From Sanguinoderma infundibulare (taxonomy: Eukaryota > Basidiomycota > Agaricomycetes > Polyporales > Polyporaceae), in contig JAVLRN010000012.1 of assembly GCA_032821775.1 (NCBI GenBank), forward strand, positions 1,798,001-1,862,000: 64,000 nucleotides of DNA. The letters run 5' to 3'. The notes under the pieces are model-generated. The model worked only from the letters and a program-made list of their open reading frames with translations, did not search any database and had not been told where the DNA came from. A program made the position numbers and the translations under genes. This document shows positions 1-10,464 of the stretch, piece after piece (position 1 is the stretch's first letter; the number at the start of each line of letters is the position of its first letter).

Positions 1-1576
1 CAAGCCGCCAATACCGCGCTCGCGTGAACCAGAAGATGATCGACGGTGGTGTCCACGGGAAATGGATGTGACGGGTTCAGAGGGGTGCAAAAACTGCCTC
101 TGAATGAAGTCCTGTTGTGTCGGTCCGGGTGGGGGAAAGAGGAGGTTGTTGGACATAGGGTTGGTCGAGCGGATGTCAAGCGAACGTGCTTGACGTTGGT
201 GCGTCCCACGTTGACCTCCGTCTGACTTGACACGACGAATGCCGCCAGGAGCGTCGACGGTGAGGTAGGGAGCGAACTGGTCGGGGAAGCTGGCCTGGTT
301 GGTGAATGACGTCTGGTGTGGTCCGGCGGAGGAGGGATGGGGGAAGGAGTTCTGCTGAGCAAGAAGGGGATCGGAGGCGGAGCCCTGACCGGGACCAGGA
401 AGGATCTCGTTCATGTTTACGGTGCCGGCCTGACGCTGGTCGATAGGCATGGTGTCCCAAACGGGCGGGCGCAGGGAGGTGTCGGACATGCTGCGCGAGC
501 GCTGGGCGGCTTGGGGAACCAAGAACCCACGCTGGTATTGTTGCTGGTGGGCCTGTTGTTGGTGGGCGGCGTCATCGAGCGCCGAAGATGAGGCTGATCC
601 GGGGGGGAAGGTGAAGGGCTGGTCGACGAACTGGGCATCCTGGGCGCCGTACTGCTGATGGCGCGCCCAGTCTTGGGCACCAGAAGAAGGGTTAGAGGAT
701 GGGCCTGAAGATTGAGGGAAAGTTGAGTGAGGGGAAGGGTGAGGGGATTGGAAGAGATAGAAGAGGGAACGTACCTGCGAGGTTGTCTTGGAATGGGACG
801 TTCTGTGCGGTGACGCCTCCGCCACTGATGGGAGTAGCGGGAACGATTTGCAAGGTTGGGCCTCCCATTAAACCGCCATCGCCATCGGGGGCGTTTATGG
901 TCGGAGGAGAGTGACCGTCGGTAGGGCTTGTGGAGTCAGGAATGAGGAGTTGGGGAGGAGACTGGGGTTTAGACAGGGGAGGGGATCGACGGTCGTCTGG
1001 TAGGGAACCTTGGGGCCATGCGGGGGAGCGGAAGGAGAGATCCTGGAAGGTCTGGGAAATGTCTGGACGGGGGGAAGAGGGGTGCATGTAGGATGAGCCT
1101 GAAGAAGCGTGGCTACGAACGTCGTCTTCTGGGCCGTTGCTGGAAGCGGGAGAAGCGTGGTCAAAAGCGTTCGGAGAAGAGTAGTCGTTCAAGGGGGGAG
1201 TGACGGATACGGAGACGTGGGCAGCGTTCATAAAAGCGTCGTCAAAGGCAAGGGGGTTGCCCGAAGACGGGACGTCGTATTCGGAGGGATCGTACTCTTC
1301 CGTGATGTTGATTCCGGAGGGGTTGTCGATAAAGAGACCGAGCGAGTCGTCGGGGCCTTCTATTGGAGGGAGATCGGAGTAGGAGGAGTAGGGGGAGTTC
1401 TGGTAGGAGCCGTTGTAGGAGGGGGTGTGGGGGAAGTGAGAAGCCGAGTCAGGGCCGATGTCGAACGAGTCGTAGGCGGAGCCGGGGTGAGGGGAGATGT
1501 CGTAGAGGTTTGTGTGGGGGGATGCGGAGCCGACAAAGTCTTGGTGTTCGGCGGGGGCGAGGAGGAGGGGATCCAT
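1..1576 (-). CDS. Ser/Pro-rich transcriptional regulator, N-terminal part (Crz1-like?)
   Basis: The start codon is at 1576 and the gene runs off the left edge, so the C-terminus is missing. Exon 1 is 776-1576, an intron with GTACGT..CAG lies at 705-775, and exon 2 runs from 704 to the edge; the frame is kept across the junction. About 500 residues are visible, all low complexity: rich in Ser, Pro, Asn and Gln, with a Gln/His stretch (AHQQQAHQQQ) and acidic/Tyr-rich blocks (residues 20-100). No DNA-binding domain is inside the window. The layout (short S/P/Y-rich N-terminus, Q-rich middle) resembles calcineurin-responsive C2H2 factors of the Crz1 type in mushrooms. A degenerate calcineurin-docking-like segment, SGINIT, sits at residues 87-92. 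This assignment is inference; zinc fingers would have to lie beyond the edge. It could be another C2H2 or forkhead-type factor. Confidence 0.45.
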
Positions 1577-4500
1577 TGCGGAGTGCTTTAACGGAAGGAG
1601 CGGCGGAGGAGGGTGCGCAGGCGATGATGTCGATTATTTGACGGAGGCGGTTTCAAGTGCGAGGCGATGCGTGCGAGGAGGGAAGAGGGCGGACGGGGCT
1701 GTGCGGAGACGGCACAGGAGCAGACCAGGTGCACGGACACTGTGTCCTTGCAGAGTCGAGAGAGCGGACTTGTGGGTGCTGCCCCGAGTCCCGACTTTAT
1801 CCAACCCCTCCCCGCTCGCCGACCTGGCCACTTCACACTCCGCTTGATCGTTTCATCTATCATCGACCCCCACGACGCCCTCCCCTCCCTTGCCCCCGCC
1901 CGCCCCCACATCCAGCAGCACGCTTGCTCTCCCTCGCTCGCTGCCCGATATCGCACCCCGCAGGTCTCAGGTTCTGGACATTGGGCCGCAGACACCGCCC
2001 CGCCGTTGGCGAGCATTGCCTCCTCCTGGGGGTTCCCAGCGCCGGGATGTCATCCTGCCGCGTGGCTTTCCGCGGCTTGCCGCCCACCGGTCTCGGCCCG
2101 GTCGACGACGGTCCCGCATTTGGCCCTATCCTCCGGCACACTTTGTTTCGCCGTGTCTCAGCGCAAAGTCCACTCGCACTCGCTCAGTTGCCCTCCTCCG
2201 CTCTCGACCCCATCTTCTACGCCGCGTTTGCAGATCTCGATGTATCGTACTCCGTTCGAATCATACAGAGCAGCTTGTCCCTCGCGACGCTCGTCCTCAG
2301 CATCATGTCCGAACGCGCTCCGCCCCAATCGCACCCACCATCAGCTTGGACTCAAAGAGGGAACCCCGGCCTGCTTCCGGCGGACATGTCGCCGCCCCAG
2401 GCCAACAAACTCAAAGTTTGCGCGCGCATCATCATTCCCTCCTTGATGAACATCACGACAACCGGAACGAATCCACAACCCGCAGATGCCACCATCTCCC
2501 AACGATTCGATCCTTCGCCCGCTCCATCCTCCACCTCAGCTCAATCACCGCCCTCAGCCCGCACGCCCGTGTTCCACCTCCCTGGATATGAGAAGCTTCC
2601 CGCTCAGAACTGCTCCCTCATCTCTCTCCAAACCTCATCGTCCATGATGCTTGACCGCCAGAAGATCCCAACCGCTCCTTCTTCTCAACCCGCCCGCTCC
2701 CGCCCTCATCTACCCGAGGGAATTCGAAGCCCATTCCTGTTCTCCCATCGCACCTTCTAATAATCGCGCTCTTCCCTCCACCACAACAGTCTCTACCTAT
2801 CCGGATATCCGCCGTCGGTCCACGCACTCTCCGCGACATCCCAATTGTTCTTTCTCTCGGAGCTTCGCCCGTGTCCGTCCGCGCGCCATCCATCTAACCC
2901 TCCGGAGTTTCGTCCCCTGCGGCACCGTCCAACATCATCCGAAATGTAACATATCAAGATTTCTCCCCGATCCACGTTTCAAACTTTGTCTCATCCGTCT
3001 GCTCGAGTCCGTCTGGCAATTCCTTTACCAGACCAGCCACTTAATCCAACAGGATTCAGTTTGCGCACGCCGCGTTTAATCTCACTCACAGCCTCGTCCA
3101 TAACAGCAACACATGGGGCAGTGCCTTCCCCTCAGAACTGCGCCCCATCAATGTCCTACCTAGCCTCGAGGCTCCATCTGCTCCCTTCCGGCTGTGGACG
3201 TCCGCCTGTCTGTCCCTGTACTCGTAAGTCTTATGATCCCGACGCGTCCATTAATCTGGAAATTTGACCAATGCCGGTAGAAGCGCCGACGGCGCAGGGA
3301 ACTTGTGCTGCTCTCACCAGTGATGTCTCCAAGTTGACGTAGGTTTCCTACCACGTTTCACCGACGCCCCTCTTCCCTCCTGTCTTCCCAAGTCCACTCT
3401 TTGTCGGACCGACACCTCTTGGTCACTCCCACACTAGCACACCGGCGAACCTCTCCCGGTGATTCATCACCTGCAGAGAGAACAGGGTCAACCTACCGCG
3501 CGACCCTGGATCCGCCGTCGGGCTCGTGGACCCACACGCACCCATACGGGCGGGGCCTTCCAACTGCCTCTCTCAGATTCGATCAGATCTACCGACCTCG
3601 ATCGCGCATATACACGTCCTAGGGCCGAAACCTGAACCACACACATAGCTCGGAGCCAAAGTCCCCTCTCGCTCGATTGCCAGTACACCTCACCGCCTCC
3701 TTTCCACCCGCAGTCCACTTATGGCAGGTGCCCTACTTCGGCGTCTGTGTTGTGCTCGTCGGAAAGCAGAAGCAGACCCGTCCACCAGTCGATCATGTTG
3801 GGCCGTGTGGTGGAGAAGATCCGATTTCCAGTCGGGGATCTGGTGCGTCCCGTTCGATGCCTGTCGCCAAACTGTCGTCCCCCGCAAACAACATCAAGTG
3901 TCGCATCGCCTCACTCTCGTTATCTCTCTCTCTCTTTCGGTTGCGCGCACTGCCCAGTGCTCAAGTACTTAGGACCCAGGGAAGCAGGGACGCAAGATAC
4001 ATACGTCTCGAGTCCATTTCGCCGTCAACGGTGACGTATGGGTCAACACTCATCGCGGGATGGTGCGTGCACGCTTCGATACCCAGCGTTTTCGACGCTC
4101 ACATACGTTCCCGTGACGGAGGGACGGCGTCGCTCATCCACAATGTGGTCTCGTGGGGCTTTGAACCCACATATCCCCCTCAAATTCCGGCACATCTTGA
4201 TAATCGAGGACTCTTGTATATCGCCTTCTCCGAATCGTCTGGCAATCCCGATGGCTTGCATTGTGTTCTGCCCCTTCTCGACAGGCGACCACGGCGACAA
4301 GTCCCCGTACCACGGTCCAAACCCTCCTCCACGCCGAAACAAGACCCCTATCAAGTCCTCGCGAAGCAGAACTGTCATCCGCCTCCTGTCAAAGGCTATC
4401 CGTCGCTCGTTCGCGGAAGTGACGCTCCCTTTTCTCCAAGCCCGTTTCATGGCCATCTCCGCGCCCCCGGTGTCCTACCAAATGCCCAGGTGCACAGCCC

Positions 4501-7380
4501 GCTTTCCGGATGCAGCGATGGAAGAGATCCCGGCAAGCCCCTCCTCCTTCCCCACGCTTGTTTGCCGGGCTCTACTTGGGATCTGTTTCGTGCTTGCTGC
4601 CAAATACCTGCGATCTGCGACTTTCTCGCCCAGTCACCTGCGGACTGTGTTCTCTGCAAACACCTTTGCGGAGGTCCTCGGGTCCCGACCGAGGAATGTG
4701 CCTCGTAGTGCTGTCTCTCTGATAGTTCGCATAACTCGTCTTCGGCTGTCCATCGCCCCGAGATGGCTGCCCGAAGGCATGACGATTCCCAAAGTTGCAG
4801 CCGACGTCAGCCACAAAATCAAGCACGAGAAGCATGGCTCCACATCCGTCGCGGTTCAGTTCGCAAAATCGACAAAAGAGGCAATTGCACCATCCCGTCG
4901 GCTAGCAACACACCTTGTTCAATCAACATTGAGCGTCGACGACATGCTCGGGCCGGCCGTCCGTTCATCATTCCATCATTCTATCATTCTAATTCTCCCA
5001 TCTTCGGGCATGCCGACGGGATCCCACGCGCGTTCGCAGGCAATGTCATGAAATCTGAGTTTTCGCCCACCAAACAATGATCGCAGTGCGGTGCCAACGC
5101 GATCTGTTCCTGCACCGGCAGTGACTGGAGGACGCCCCTGCCCATTGGCCCACTGGACGACTGTAACTCGTGAGTGGGTCCCGCCTCTCCCATGCCCCGT
5201 TGCCCGCCGTGCGCTGATGATTCCAGTCTCGAACTCCAACTATGCGCAGATCTCGTCTGGCCCGTCGCGTCACGGTCGTCCCACTGCGCGGCGCGATGGC
5301 GTTCGGCGGGGCCGCCGGCGAGCATGTGTTTACGATCCCGGGCGCCCCTGTTATTCGGTAGGCGCTTGAATGATACACTTTGCGCTTTCGTTTCGTTTCG
5401 TCTCGTCTCCAGACGACGGAGCATGCCAGTCGCCGAGCGCGGAGGATCCTGTTATCGCAACCACACTCCTCCGCGCGTTATCGACTCCGCCACCCGCGAG
5501 CCCTCCGAGTCGATGCGCTGTCCGCGACCGATCGTGCATCGACCAGTCTCGCTGTCGAGCTTGCGTCAATCCTAATACGCAAAACGCCAAACGTCTTCCC
5601 CCCTGGTTCTCCGCGAACGTCGAATGTACGTGTGGCAAGTGCGTCCAAGTCGATGTTTGCCCTCGACGCTTCTCCGTCTATCTCGCTTGCACGACGGGCA
5701 GAATGCATGCTCGGAGTTCCCTGTTCGGCAATCGACATACTTCCTTACTGCACGTCCAGCAAGCAATGTGGCCGCGGTAACGCCCGAAATGAACGCGACC
5801 GTGATAGAGTTTGTCGACATCGGCTTCGCCGCGGCCGTTCCTGGGAGGGACTCGGAGAGGAGGGCCCCTATCTATCGAAGCATCAGGCCTGAGACCTGAG
5901 GCATCGTGCCGTTCGTTCCACATCGACGCGGGATACTGCGGCCATGCGATGCCGCATCCCTCTGGTACGCTGACAGCGTTTGATGTCTCTGAATTCGGTG
6001 ATTGGCGTACCGAGTACGAGGAGACCCAGCATTGTTCGGCTCGGACGCGGGAAGGAAGAGAGCAACTCTCTTCCACACGCCGTCCTTGGAGGAAGCAAGA
6101 ATAGAGACGGCAGGAAACGTTTCAGCGTCAGGAGCAGGAGAAGAACCCAGGAACACCGAAGGACGAGCGTTCACCGAGGAGTTCGCAAACGCCCCAGTCC
6201 CTTGCAGGTGCCAGTCCGCGGACTCTGCAAGGCGTACTACCCTCGGCTGTTTGCGATAGGCTACCCACACTGCGTCGATCTCGCCCGAAAGTCCACCCTA
6301 TCGATTCCTCTGCCTCTTGGACGACGTCAACGGTGTGGCGGCAGGAAGCCACACGACATTTCCACGTCGTCATTATGTCCCGGGGCTTCTGTGCCTAGCC
6401 GTGCCTGGCTTCTCGTCCCACGTCTGGTCTGGCCACCCCGATGTCGGTTCGGAGAATTGGCCCTGAACGTCGATCAACATGCTCCCTCTACGCTTGCCGC
6501 CTCGTGGCCACCGTCCTGCGGCCACCCGCAGTGACGCCACAGAGTGCCAGTGGGCAACCTCAAGCGCGCTGCGACAGGATAGCCGTCGTTGGCCTGATCC
6601 CGTTCCCATCCTTGTATACCGGGTGCCTTGTTCGTGCTCGGCGTTTTGCCCCTTGAGAGCAACGCCGATCGACTCTCGACTCTCGATATTGGCGCGAGCT
6701 TCCGCTGCGGCGCCGCCCTCCCCTTCTTCTCCGTTGATCTCGGCCTGGATAGAAATCCTGCCCGCCTGCAGATCGCTTTCATGTCAATGTGACACCGTTC
6801 CCTTCTCTGCAAGTTAGAGTAGGTCCCCTTCCATGCCGCTTCTCCATACACTCTCGGCTCACGCAGTCGAACTTCCGTTTGCAGGTCTGCAACGCCGCCG
6901 ATCCCTCTCTTCTCTCTAACCCACGAGGGACATTTGCCACGTAAGCTCAAGCTGCTCGTCCGCGCCCGCGGGGAACGCCCATAATCACGATCGCTTGGTA
7001 ACAGACGCAATATATCCCCCATATCTCCACTTTCCGGATCCCGCACTCTTCCTCCCCCAACGATGCGCTCGTCAAGGGGATCGCGCGAGCGCGGTATCAC
7101 CCCCCCCCCATCTCCGACGAGAACCAATTTAACCCCGCATCTCCTGGCAGGCAGGACGAAGCGCGCGCACTACTCGGAGTAAAGGGCAAGGAGGCTGCCG
7201 TTCCGAGAGAGGCCCTCCTGGCCAACGTGCGGGGGCAGGCGCGATGGCTCAGTCAGTCACGCGCGTCGTTCGTTCCGTTGTCCGCGATTTCGGAAAATGG
7301 GGGATGAAGGCTCCGGTCCATCGGAGGGGATTTCGCTTAGAGGTGCGTGCTGATTTTGCTTTTCGTCCGTTCGCGTAGTT
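1577..7380. other. Long region without a recognisable gene, pyrimidine-rich on + strand
   Basis: This 5.8 kb lies upstream of the regulator that starts at 1576. Several long open frames exist on the plus strand (1657-2760, 3677-4708, 4038-5051), but they overlap one another in different frames, are dominated by Pro, Ser, Arg and His, and show no domain I recognise. I read them as a by-product of C-rich composition. CT-rich runs (about 3926-3950) and a C run near 7101-7110 are visible. The region could be a long promoter and leader of the regulator, or hold non-coding RNA. I see no tRNA, rRNA or transposon feature in it. Confidence 0.5.
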
Positions 7381-8359
7381 TTTTTTTTCGCTTCGGCCTC
7401 GTCCATCCTCCAAAGCTTAAGGCGTGGATACGAATGGATCCTTGATCATAATTTGGTCGACATTGAAATCGCTTCGATTCTGGGCACGCGTGAGTTCGAC
7501 CCTATGTCTCCCGTTATTGCGCAGCCATATATTTATAGTGAGTTGGCAAGTCCTGTTGCGTGCCTCGGTATTGCTACCGCCCATCATGGTGTCGCGACAT
7601 ATATCGTCAACTTCTGGAGGTCCTTCGGAGCGCCTAAAAAGGATCTCCGTACTGTACCGTAACTTACGTGAACGAGGATACCAATTGCATTTCGCCAGGT
7701 CTGTGTGACAATGTCGGACCGCTGCTCGCACCTCCGTCCTATTCATCTCAGCATCGCGTCAGGGATTTGGGTGAGCAACACTCTGGTAACGCTCAGCATT
7801 TATCTCTCGTCCCTGGCAGACGGCACTTCGACTCCCCGGAGCGAAAAGCGACTCGAAGACCTTGTGGGGACGTCACTCCACGAATCGAAGGCGCACGGTT
7901 CATGCGGCAAGGTGATCTACACGGAGTTCCCCACAGTTGTCATGGACCAGCATGGCACACTGATCATCGTGAAACACAGGAAGCTTGTGCCATCTGTAAA
8001 ATATGGATACTGACACTTTCCAGAAGCACCGAAGGCAAGGAATCTGGGGAAATGATGCTCCAAAGCCAACTTTCCTGGTGCCACATCACTGTCCGTCGGG
8101 CGTGTTCCTGACGTACTTACGGGGCTCGAAAATGCGGTTCCCTGGGAGCAAGGTGACCTAGAGCCTGATATTAAATCTGAAAGCAGGCGGTATTTGCTGC
8201 TCCTGGTACGGCGTTGATGGCTCTGCCGCTATGTCTTATTCAGTGTTCACGATCACTTAAGGTCGCACTTCCTTATGCGAAACGATCTATGGCAATACAT
8301 GTTTGACATTGCCAACTTTTCGCTGAGACGTCAATTAAATTTTAAAAAGGATTAACCGC
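7381..8359. other. Intergenic, no supported gene
   Basis: A T run occurs at about 7380-7389. Short plus-strand frames at 7424-7708 and 7705-8013 look somewhat protein-like but match nothing I recognise and do not join into a convincing spliced gene. The tRNA gene follows directly. Confidence 0.4.
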
Positions 8360-8456
8360 TACCACCGACGGGGATCGAACCCGCAACCCCCACCTGAACC
8401 TACCCTACCGTGATTTATGATAGGAAGGTGATGCGCTACCATTGCGCCACGATGGC
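8360..8456 (-). tRNA. tRNA-Arg (anticodon CCU) with a 25-nt intron
   Basis: Read on the minus strand, the acceptor stem GCCATCG pairs with CGGTGGT (two G-U pairs), followed by discriminator A at 8360. The D arm has GCGC pairing with GCGC. The anticodon stem TCACC/GGTGG encloses the loop T-T-C-C-T-A-A once an intron at 8396-8420 is removed after position 37. The variable loop is GGGTT, and the T arm is GCGGG-TTCGATC-CCCGT. The anticodon is CCT, reading AGG codons. The body closely resembles yeast tRNA-Arg(CCU). The mature length is 72 nt before CCA. Confidence 0.9.
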
Positions 8457-8664
8457 TTATGCTGTAATGCCGTCGAGAAATCCATGAATTACGCCGGTGG
8501 TTGGACCGGAGTGTGCTTGCGCTTCATGTTCGTCCGCAATGCTCGGCTTCCAGGCGACGTTAAATTCACATCTGCGCGATCATTCAAGAGTCTCATCGCC
8601 ACGGAAGGAATATGCAGAGCGACACACTTGGAAGCGAAGTTGTCCTACAGTACAATTCATCCGG

Positions 8665-9700
8665 TCACCAACGTTTTCGTTTTTGTGACCCCGCTACACT
8701 GATGATCATCTCTAAGTTGGCAGAAGTCTGTCCCCAACTGGAATCAGTTGCGTTCAAGTTTTGAAACAGAGATGAATTTACTTGAAACCAGCTCAACTAG
8801 TTGGCTGGAGGGAGACCCATAAGACCCGTCCCGTTATTATCCCAGACTTGCAGAAGCTCGGCAGCGAGCGTGGCGTTCCGGTGGACGTCGTCGAGGGTGA
8901 AGTTCGAGTTGACCAACCAGGAGTTGCCTAGGAAGACGTGGTCTTGTAAGTTCGTTCCAACGGCAGGCAGGTCGACAATAGTTTTGTTGCTGAACGAGGA
9001 GAGGTGGTCTCGGTTGCCGATACGCGAGAGCATCACTTCATTAAACATTTGTTAGAGACCGTATCTCGAGTTAAACTGCTGGAATGAAGACACAGATATG
9101 AGGGGACTCGATGGAGCCGGCGGAGAGGATTGCCTCTTTGGCAACCTTGAGAGTATGAACCGTCCCTGCATTACCGTCAGACGCGAAATCTCGTTTGGAG
9201 TCACGAAGACACACTGACCGTTGGCCATTTGAGCAAATTCGACACCACGGAAATCAGGAACAACGTTGACACTTGCAACAGGTACAACCTTCGTAACACG
9301 AGTGTTGACCAAGATGTCGAGGTTCGTTCTGTTCAAGGCCTCTGCAAGGTAGGAAGTTGCGGAAGCCACCCGCTGACCATTATGGATCTGCATGCGCATT
9401 CAGACCAGCATTCTCGTGAGGTTTTGCTGTGTATACTGTAGCCTGTGTCTAACCTGACGTGGTGAGCGTCATAAAGCGCCCCCAAGCAAGAATGAAGGGA
9501 ACTTACTGAAACCAACAGTATCGCCGGAGTTGTAGTCGAGGTTGAAGGGGAAGCACTCAGCTAATTCTGCCGACGTCCTGAGCCCTCCTGCATCAATGGT
9601 GAACGACTCGTTGAGGAGCTGGACCCATCGTGAGAAGACGATAGGGATCTCGTGACACTGGAGGATGGCGGCGAGTCGACCTGGGATGTCGATGAAGGCC
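8665..9700 (-). pseudogene. GMC oxidoreductase relic (aryl-alcohol-oxidase type)
   Basis: The middle of a GMC-family flavoenzyme can be read on the minus strand across several splice-like junctions. The order is a segment ending FPFNLDYNSGDTVGFS (9697-about 9505), then IHNGQRVASATSYLAEALNR (about 9395-9310), then AKEAILSAGSIESPHI, the GMC signature-2 region (about 9160-9090), then SRIGNRD..VDLPAVGTNLQDH (9030-8940), then RNATLAAELLQVWDNNGTGLM. Family-like sequence continues past an in-frame TAG at 8797-8799 (SWFQVNSSLF.., ..SANLEMI) and ends at 8665. The N-terminal FAD-binding part is not recoverable in frame and the catalytic His region is missing. GMC oxidases of this class feed peroxide to lignin breakdown in wood-decay fungi. 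I call it a truncated, nonsense-disrupted pseudogene. Confidence 0.75.
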
Positions 9701-10464
9701 GGCCTTGATGCGATTTTGGCCGGTGTTTATGATCGTAAGAGCCCGGTTATTCTTGAATATCGGACTACTCGCCCTGCTGATATACGAAGATCTCAATGCT
9801 AGCGCTGAGGAAGAGCCAGTGATACTTAGAAGACATTGCAATATATGGGCAGTAAGGAAAACGAGTGGTGGTCGAGGAACAGGACAAGCCGGGCGCCAAG
9901 TTCTTCGAGTTGACTTCTGAGCGCCGGACCGGCAACGTCCGAGATGCTTTCCTGCCTCTTTAGGTCATGATACTCAACGCCAGTCAAGGCCGCAGACCAC
10001 CGTGGCCTTGGTCTCCAACCCAGCCGTAGGGTACGAGATCAGGTGGCCTGCACAGACGACTCCAGGTATACTTTCCCCTTCTCCCTCGCCGTGTGAGTTA
10101 TATAAATCTATAAGTTGGATCAAGTTTAGATTATCTTTTCGACATTTGGCAGGGTGCGTAAGTAACACTAGATTGATACGCTCCAGCACCAGCACATTCG
10201 CACTCGGACCCGCCGCTGGCTCGGAGAAGGGGGATATTCCCGAAAACGCTGAGGATGTGGGTATTGACACTGCCAGTGGGGTCGCAAACATGGCATCCGA
10301 GACAGTAAGTGAACTTCGGTAACCTTCGGTCCTTCGTCCCCTAGCCCCCAGCTCACCCCCAGGGCAGCGGTGGGTGACCCTTCATGGTGTGGAATATGGT
10401 GGCACGATCCCGTCTCGCTGCGCGCCGAACAAAAGGACGACAAACACACACGTACACGTAGAGA
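9701..10464. other. Degenerate stretch, possibly N-terminal GMC remains
   Basis: On the minus strand at about 10300-10170 a frame reads ..AAGPSANVLVLE.., which resembles the end of the first beta-strand pair of a GMC FAD-binding domain (normally ..DPSxxVLVLEAG). The glycine-rich fingerprint before it is not intact, and frames change several times between here and 9700. Another minus-strand frame (9980-9865) reads DVAGPALRSQLEELGA, which I do not recognise. The stretch is compatible with decayed 5' sequence of the adjacent relic, but this is weak. Confidence 0.3.

Noticed and set aside
4150..4180. Stem with a TTTGAA loop resembling a tRNA T arm (gtgggGCTTTGAAcccac)
   Set aside because: No acceptor, D or anticodon arm can be built around it.
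1657..5051. Plus-strand open frames of 230-367 codons
   Set aside because: They overlap each other in different frames, are dominated by Pro, Ser and Arg, and show no motif or splice structure; they are expected in C-rich DNA.
7705..8013. Plus-strand frame of 102 codons
   Set aside because: Protein-like composition but no family, no supporting splice partners and no strong start context.
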